From Stemphylium vesicarium (taxonomy: Eukaryota > Ascomycota > Dothideomycetes > Pleosporales > Pleosporaceae): a stretch of 64,000 nt of DNA. The position numbers were made by a program, and so were the translations under genes. This document shows, in pieces, positions 58,876 to 64,000 of the stretch. The stretch spans positions 95,099 to 159,098 of the forward strand of contig QXCR01000065.1 in the NCBI GenBank assembly GCA_004380135.1, read 5' to 3'. How positions within the stretch are numbered: position 1 is the stretch's first letter; each line of letters starts with the position of its first letter. Under the pieces are notes generated by a model. That model saw nothing but the letters and a program-made list of their open reading frames with translations. It had not been told where the DNA came from and searched no databases.

Positions 58876-60259
58876 TCAAAAAGCTGCAGGGGTATTGCTT
58901 GCGCTCCAAATCTGAGCGTGGATGATTTGCTGCGGCCATTCCAGCCATTTAAGAAGGTCAGGCGTGGCTGCTAACAATTGTTCCGATGCAGCGAGGAGCC
59001 ACTGAGGCCATTTGACCACCCACCATACCGGACGACTTTGAGCCAAGAGAGCGACGAAATGGGTCGTGATTATACATGTTACAGGATTATGGGCTGCGAG
59101 GAGATCAAGGAAGCGATTGCTCAATCTGGCTGCCCACAGGAAGAGTAGGGAATATTCGTCGCGATCTGGAGATATATGACGGAAACGGAGCCATGTCTCG
59201 TGGAGTTCGTCGATGGCTGCGGAACAAGCTTCCTTATCCTGGCTATCCAACAGCAACTCGGTGAGCTCTTTGAGACGGAGTATTTCCTGCGGGTTCTCCT
59301 CCCTCGCGAGGCTGTCAAGAGCTCGCAAGGCCTCGGGAGACGCCATATCAGTCATGTAGGCGAAGACGGTGCTGTCTTTGATTTGTTCCCAATTGGGTAT
59401 GACGACGATTTTGATGCCTTGCATTAGCATAAAACAGTGGTGCAGCGCCCCGATAGGATCCTCGGGCCGTTCGAGCTGGGCCGACCCGAAATTGTACGTC
59501 AGGATGATGGAGGACAACATGAACATCGGAATTGCTAGCTCGACCTTCGGAGTTTCTAGATTTCTCCTGTAGGTGTCTAATGCGCGACTGATATGTGCAT
59601 CTGCCTGGTGCAAGAGGACTTGCCGATCGTTGGGTGAAAGTAAGGATGCTTGGTGAACTGCGGAAAGAGCTAAGAAGCCGCGGAGCAGGAATGGGTATTC
59701 AAACCCCAACTCAATGAACTCGTTCTGCCAGACACTGCTTCGGTGCACGGGGTTTGGGAACAACGACTTGGCGCACGTCTTAGTCCAATGATGCAGTAAT
59801 CGTAAGTCTGCGAGAGGGAGCTCGGAACCGTTGGAGGATGCATCAGGGCTCTCGGGGAGACCCGGATCCACATAGGGTGAGGTGACGCCGGGACTATGTT
59901 GCGGAGATGTGGAGTAGCTGTCCGGTATTGTCGGAAACGTGCAATGGATGTCCAGGCGAACGCAGTTGGCGCAGCGTGGTCGCGCTTCATTGCACTACAA
60001 TCAACAGTAAGCAAGGTGTACTAAAGCCATATCGCGACAAGCAACGCAGCTTCACGACCTCCGCAGCGCGCCCGATCATTCCCGCCCGACCCGACCTGTG
60101 GAATTGGGCAAAAATTGGACAATACAATTTGATTGGCTGGAGAAGGCAGGATCGGGATTTCATGTCAACACGTACTTTAGTGTGGCGTTGCTTGCATTGG
60201 AAACACCCTCTTCGCGACTTGGTATGTGTCTTGCGCTTTGCGACGCGTTGTTCTGTCAT
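58876..60259 (-). CDS. Zn2Cys6 transcription factor (sterol-uptake-control-like architecture)
   Basis: Gal4-type regulator. Minus-strand exons are 60259-60176 and 59994-58876, with a 181 bp intron (GTACGT...TAG), giving 400 residues. The intron splits the zinc cluster after RHTK. Splicing gives Cys 19, 22, 29, 36, 39 and 46, that is CX2CX6CX6CX2CX6C, in the SRRGCFQCKQRHTK-CNEARP context typical of the fungal_trans_2/UPC2-like group. The remainder (LLHHWTKTCAKSLF, then YPFLLRGFLALSAVHQA) is the helical regulatory domain of that group. It is transcribed in the same direction as the RTA1 gene just downstream. RTA1 proteins respond to sterol and lipid stress, so a regulator-target link is conceivable but unproven. 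Confidence 0.9.
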
Positions 60260-60736
60260 AGTGATGCTGACCGGGTAGGTGCGTAGGAACAATTGCTTTG
60301 CAGAAGACACGATGATCTGGGGCTGAGTTGCGGCGTACGGTTATGTAAGCCGCTAGCTGCGTGATTGGTCCGACAGCGCGCTTCTCCGAGGTTTCCCTTG
60401 CCTCGCATTTGGTCTTCCATTCGTCTCAATTTTCCGCTCGGATGCAGAATGCGCGAGGGTTTCTTCCTGGTTCGAATGAATCGCTCGCTCCTATGCGCAC
60501 AGTAAAGGAAGGTAATGACAAGGCCGATAATTGTTACTCTAGGTACAGTTCGACAACTTCGATAACGCCGCGCTGGTTGTTGTAAAGCGCTCTCATTCCA
60601 TTACCCTCGAATCTGGTATCATTATTCCCTGCCTGAAAACTTTAACCTCCTGTTCTGCTCTTTATTCAAGACAATTCTGGGCTCGGAAGTACGCCCCATA
60701 TCCCTTACGTCGCTCTCCTTTGTTGTCTTTCACCAC
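60260..60736. other. Intergenic, 477 bp
   Basis: Zn2Cys6 gene promoter and 3' end of the small gene at 60737. Nothing else is seen. Confidence 0.5.
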
Positions 60737-61051
60737 TCAGTTATAGTTTCTGAACTCAGCCTGAGCGTCCGCATTGCGCCATCCAATGTTTTCTCTGCTC
60801 GCTTCCTCGAGCGCGCTCGGCTTTCTTGTGGTCTGAGGTGCTGCATATGACGTCTTCTTTGGCGGGTTTGCAAGGCGCTTGTCGAGAGCCGCTTGTTGTT
60901 TGGCGCGCATCTTCCACTATGTCAGCATCCGGAAGCTAGTTGACTTGATATGCTCCCATACATCAGCTTGGACTTGCGCACGCTTTTCTTCGCTCATCTC
61001 AGGCTCCGGAGCTCGCTGCGCCGCTTGCGGTTGAGACTGGCCTTGACCCAT
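60737..61051 (-). CDS. Small spliced protein, 89 aa, with N-myristoylation-like start
   Basis: This gene is too short and too split for a simple ORF scan. Minus-strand exons are 61051-60962 and 60916-60737. The 45 bp intron has a GTATGG donor, a GCTGAC branch and a TAG acceptor. The junction is phase 0. The product starts MGQGQSQPQAAQRAPEPE, where Gly 2 and Ser 6 fit the N-myristoyltransferase consensus. A charged helical segment follows (MSEEKRAQVQAD-WKMRAKQQAALDKRL). The C-terminal part is Lys/Pro-rich and then ends SRENIGWRNADAQAEFRNYN. No family is recognised. Support comes from the intact splice signals and the sustained protein-like composition across the junction. Unspliced, the frame ends after about 44 codons. 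Confidence 0.6.
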
Positions 61052-61448
61052 GTTTCTAGTAATGGGTGAGCGGGAATGATAGTATAAATGGTGCTCGAAG
61101 CAAATTGAAGCAGATTAGTCGAAGAAGGACTCGAATATAGTAGTGATCGAGCTGTTGGTGTTTGATCTTTGTATATTCTATATCAGCTTAGGCCACCTGC
61201 GGCACGGTCTTAGGCAGCGACGCGCTAACTGCACGGCCACCCCACAAGGCGCATTTCCGCCTCCATGGCGCAGGAAGAGGTGTAGCCTGCTAGAAATACA
61301 TTTTGTAGACTGTGTCTGTCATATCAGAGGATCTCGGACATTACACGTCGAGACTGCCTCCGTACTGTGATGGGTTGTGAACCATGCGATCTACACGCAG
61401 AAGGTAGTCTGAAAGCATTTGGATGATCATCTCATTTGGAACTGATTT
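61052..61448. other. Intergenic, 397 bp
   Basis: Promoter of the small gene and 3' end of the ankyrin gene. Nothing else is seen. Confidence 0.5.
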
Positions 61449-63338
61449 TCAAGTAGAATCTTCACTGTCGCTCATACTATCACTGTCTGCATCCGAAGGT
61501 TCCAGATGGCCCTCGAGTGCCCCATGTTCAAGGAGGAGCTTGATGCAATCAGAATTCCAACTGCCGTTGGTGTATTGGAGAGGTGTTGTGCCGTATCCAT
61601 CCATGGCGTTGACGTCAGGCCGTGATTCGATTGGCAGGTCAAGAAGGTATCGCACGACTTCCGTGTGCCCCTCGCATGAAGCAATATGGAGCGGGGTTCG
61701 TCCTTCAAAATCCATCTGGTCCGTATCAGCATGCGGCACCAACAAACGGAGTATGTCGACGTGGCCCTTTCCTGCAGCGTGCGAAAACGCCGTGCAGCCA
61801 TCCTCGTCCATGCTATCTATAATATCTGGGCTGATCTTTCTTGGAACGCTTAAAATACACTCGAGGAGGCATTGCGTGACTTGGATGTGGTTGGATCTCG
61901 CCGCCAGATGGATTGCAGTCATTCCGTAAAGATCTTGACCGCCATCTGGGAGTTCCGCATGGAAGTTGCAGTAAATGAAACGTACTGTTTCGGTCTGCCC
62001 GCAAATCGCTGCCCAATGCAATGGGGTCCGCCTCATACCTCGACTTGCGTCCGCTTGGAAGCTTCTTGAAATAAGAGCCGGCATAGCATGATGGAGCTCC
62101 TGAATGACACCCAATTGCCCCTTCATAGCTGCCAGACTAAGAGGGGAAAGACCAACCCTCCAAGAATGGCTGAGGAACTGGGTGTCTCCGCATATGTCTT
62201 GTTCAGTGAATTTCTGCGCTAGTCCCTCAAGAGTGACTTCAAAAGGAAGTTGGCCGTCAAAACAAAGGATGTGGGCCCTAGAACGGCCTAGAATATCCTT
62301 CGAGCTACTTGCGACAGCATCGAATGACCAGGGTAGGTCTGCATCATGCTCGGCGAAAGGTACAGGCCGGCCAATGCAATCTTTCCGTCCATCCTTTCGA
62401 ATTTCTTCCAGGACCACTGGTATTCGCAGGAGAACTCTCGGTAGAAACAATTGTGCTTCTGTTATATCGCATCCTTCTTCGCGCAATCTCATGTAGCTGT
62501 GACTTTGGTCCAACTTGAACTTGCGGAATGTTTCCTCCCATTTTCCAAGAAATGCTTTCCAGTTGTCCAAAAACTCGGAGATGAAATAGGGGTCCCTCTC
62601 GGAATTCACAAGTAAGTGTCTTATCAAGAGTATACTAGCTACTCCGTTGTGTCCCTCTTGGGAATAAGCATCAGCGTGACTTGCCAAAGTTGGATCACCA
62701 CCGACACCCGCTATGCGACTTAAACACGACAAAGCCCTCACAATCTCTTTAACAACCGAAAAAGACAACTGTTCGAGAATTCCATCAAGCGTTTCGTCAA
62801 GAAAATCGGATAGTGCATCGTAGAGCCGCGTCGCGTCGCCGAGGTCATGTATGTAATACCCGTGGGTAATATCGTGTTTGATAGGAGCCAGGTAAGTTTC
62901 AACGATCAGATGAAGCTCTTGTACAGCCATGTCCAGAATGTATCTCAAGCTTAGCAGGTCAAGGCTACCATCAGATTCAGTAGCTGACCAAAGTATCGAG
63001 GAGTTATACTAACGCTTCTTCGGCAGACATCTGACTAGGACCACCAGAATCCACTGGACTGGACTGGACAACACCATCCATCAGGCTAAGTTGGCCTTGA
63101 GGCGGAGTTTCTGCAGACTGGGTTTTCCGCGCTGGTGCAGAACATGGCAAGTTCTTGCTTTCGCAACGCTCGCATTTCGTGGGCCAAGTTCGATTGGCTG
63201 GGTGGCACTTGAGATAATTAGATTAGCCCGGCGTCGCATCGGACGTGTACTCATTTTGATCTTTGCTCTTCGACAGAACGTGCATTTGAGATCATCGAGC
63301 TTACGGGGCTGCCGTTTTCGGCGTGGTGGAAGTTCCAT
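61449..63338 (-). CDS. Zn2Cys6-ankyrin repeat fusion protein with defective first intron donor
   Basis: Inferred minus-strand exons are 63338-63255, 63207-63014 and 62949-61449, giving 592 residues. Exons 1 and 2 together encode a zinc cluster with Cys 19, 22, 29, 40, 43 and 50 (CX2CX6CX10CX2CX6C) after a basic KRQPRKLDD stretch. Exon 3 encodes a helical region of about 270 residues, then about five or six ankyrin repeats (TPLHWAAICGQTETVRF, TAIHLAARSNHIQVTQCLL, TPLHIASCEGHTEVVRYLL) and an acidic Ser/Asp tail. The join of exons 1 and 2 needs an intron that begins ATGAGT, not GTGAGT. No canonical donor keeps the cysteine spacing. The gene may therefore be damaged, or translation may start inside exon 2 and give the ankyrin part only. 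The second intron is canonical (GTTAGT...AAG). Confidence 0.72.
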
Positions 63339-63700
63339 ATGGTCCCGTGCGGATCGCTGTGGAGATGCGAGTGGGGTGACAGTTTGCAAAGAATACTTGT
63401 ATCGTGTAATGATAAGGGCAAAGTGCTTGAGTATAGCCGGAGGCAACCCAAGAAGTGCTCAAGATGAGGGAGGACCTGAGACTTAACTGACTTCAGCACA
63501 TGTCGTTGCCCAATCAAAGATTAAACGCACTGCAGTGCGGGGATGACGAGCGCAAACAAGCATACTTGGATAGCAGGCTAACAATCCGTGTAAAACGGTG
63601 AGCGTGACGATGGGGCAGCCAATCAACATCGCTTCGCACTCGACTGCGAAAGCCACGATTTGGCAATTCCTACACAGCCCCGAGCTTGAACCCGAAAAAG
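63339..63700. other. Intergenic between ankyrin fusion gene and transposon
   Basis: 362 bp with no gene. A CCAAT box near 63620 may belong to the promoter of the fusion gene. Confidence 0.45.
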
Positions 63701-63719
63701 GTATAAGCTAGCGGCCACC

Positions 63720-63750
63720 GAAGCTGGCCACCCACTGAAGCTGGCCACCC
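63720..63750. repeat. Tandem 14 bp repeat in transposon end
   Basis: GAAGCTGGCCACCC occurs twice with a 3-base spacer, a 17 bp period. It probably serves as a transposase-binding subterminal repeat. Confidence 0.75.
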
Positions 63751-63800
63751 GCCCAGAACCCAGCCACCCATTAAAAATCAACGTAATTAATTGAACCTAA

Positions 63801-64000
63801 TTACAATTGCCACTCTGTACACATAGACTGGAGAGTTTGAGCTGCTGATTCAGCTGCTGCTCTCTCTGCTGCTTTTTCTGCAGTGTTACTATTGTTTTGT
63901 AACTCTAAAAGAGCAGACGCCTGCACTGCTACCATAATTGTTTCTATGTCTGCAAAGCGTTGATTTGGATTTACATGAACTTTCTTTCGTGGCTGCTGAG
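63801..64000 (-). CDS. Transposase C terminus, pogo/Fot1 DDE family (partial)
   Basis: The minus-strand frame is open from the right window edge to a TAA at 63803-63801, giving 65 residues. It starts QQPRKKVHVNPNQRFADIET, a basic motif followed by an N-P-N stretch and a helix. This closes many fungal pogo-like transposases after the DDE catalytic domain. An Ala/Glu-rich helix (NTAEKAAERAAAESAAQTLQ) follows, and it ends CTEWQL. The DNA-binding HTH and the catalytic Asp residues lie outside the window. Whether the element is intact is unknown, but the visible part has no stop or frameshift. Family assignment rests on resemblance of the tail only. Confidence 0.68.
   Translation of the reverse strand, partial: QQPRKKVHVNPNQRFADIETIMVAVQASALLELQNNSNTAEKAAERAAAESAAQTLQSMCTEWQL

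Larger units (their letters stand above)
63701..64000 (-). mobile_element. End of a pogo/Fot1-type DNA transposon (continues beyond window)
   Basis: The right 200 bases encode a transposase C terminus on the minus strand. About 20 bases after its stop, outside the coding frame, lies a GCCACC-rich region. A 14 bp direct repeat, GAAGCTGGCCACCC, occurs at 63720-63733 and 63737-63750, and further GCCACC copies lie at 63714 and 63763. Such repeats are usual in terminal or subterminal regions of Tc1-mariner-superfamily elements. The exact outer border and the TA target duplication cannot be fixed without the other end. The junction near 63701-63710 (gtataagcta) is a guess. Confidence 0.7.

Overview
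The window is nuclear DNA of a filamentous ascomycete, most likely a Dothideomycete of the order Pleosporales. The grounds are fungus-only families (class VI and class VII chitin synthases, KRE6-type GH16 protein, RTA1 proteins, Zn2Cys6 regulators), many short introns of about 45 to 56 bp with GT...AG ends, genes on both strands with no operons, and a pogo/Fot1-type transposon entering at the right edge. The order-level placement is inference. I see no rRNA, no convincing tRNA and no CRISPR.

Left part (1-23.7 kb), mostly conserved housekeeping genes. A class VII chitin synthase with a degenerate myosin-like domain is cut by the left edge. It is followed by END3 (endocytosis), YSA1-like Nudix hydrolase, L-2-hydroxyglutarate dehydrogenase and a class VI chitin synthase. 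After a 3 kb gene-free interval come NMD2/UPF2, a secreted histidine-phosphatase-fold protein and an F-box-like protein.

Middle (23.7-30.1 kb) is gene-poor and holds only a short Zn2Cys6 regulator. From 30.1 to 51.2 kb the window is gene-dense again: thiamine pyrophosphokinase, KRE6/SKN1-like protein, a monoacylglycerol-lipase-like hydrolase, a MATE transporter, an ATRIP/Rad26 checkpoint protein with a polyQ tract, CDP-diacylglycerol synthase, a PPR protein, a sugar transporter with a cluster of CreA-like sites, a 175-residue protein of unknown function, and an NmrA-like protein.

Right part (51.2-64 kb) looks accessory: a 3.2 kb gene-free stretch, a bZIP factor, a pentapeptide-repeat protein, an RTA1 membrane protein, a Zn2Cys6 factor, an 89-residue protein with an N-myristoylation-like start, a Zn2Cys6-ankyrin fusion whose first intron has a defective donor, and the end of the transposon.

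Common threads: four genes serve the cell surface (two chitin synthases, END3, KRE6), and CDS1 and RTA1 add membrane-lipid functions. Exon-intron models were built by hand from splice signals and frame continuity. No database search was possible, so family names rest on recognised motifs.
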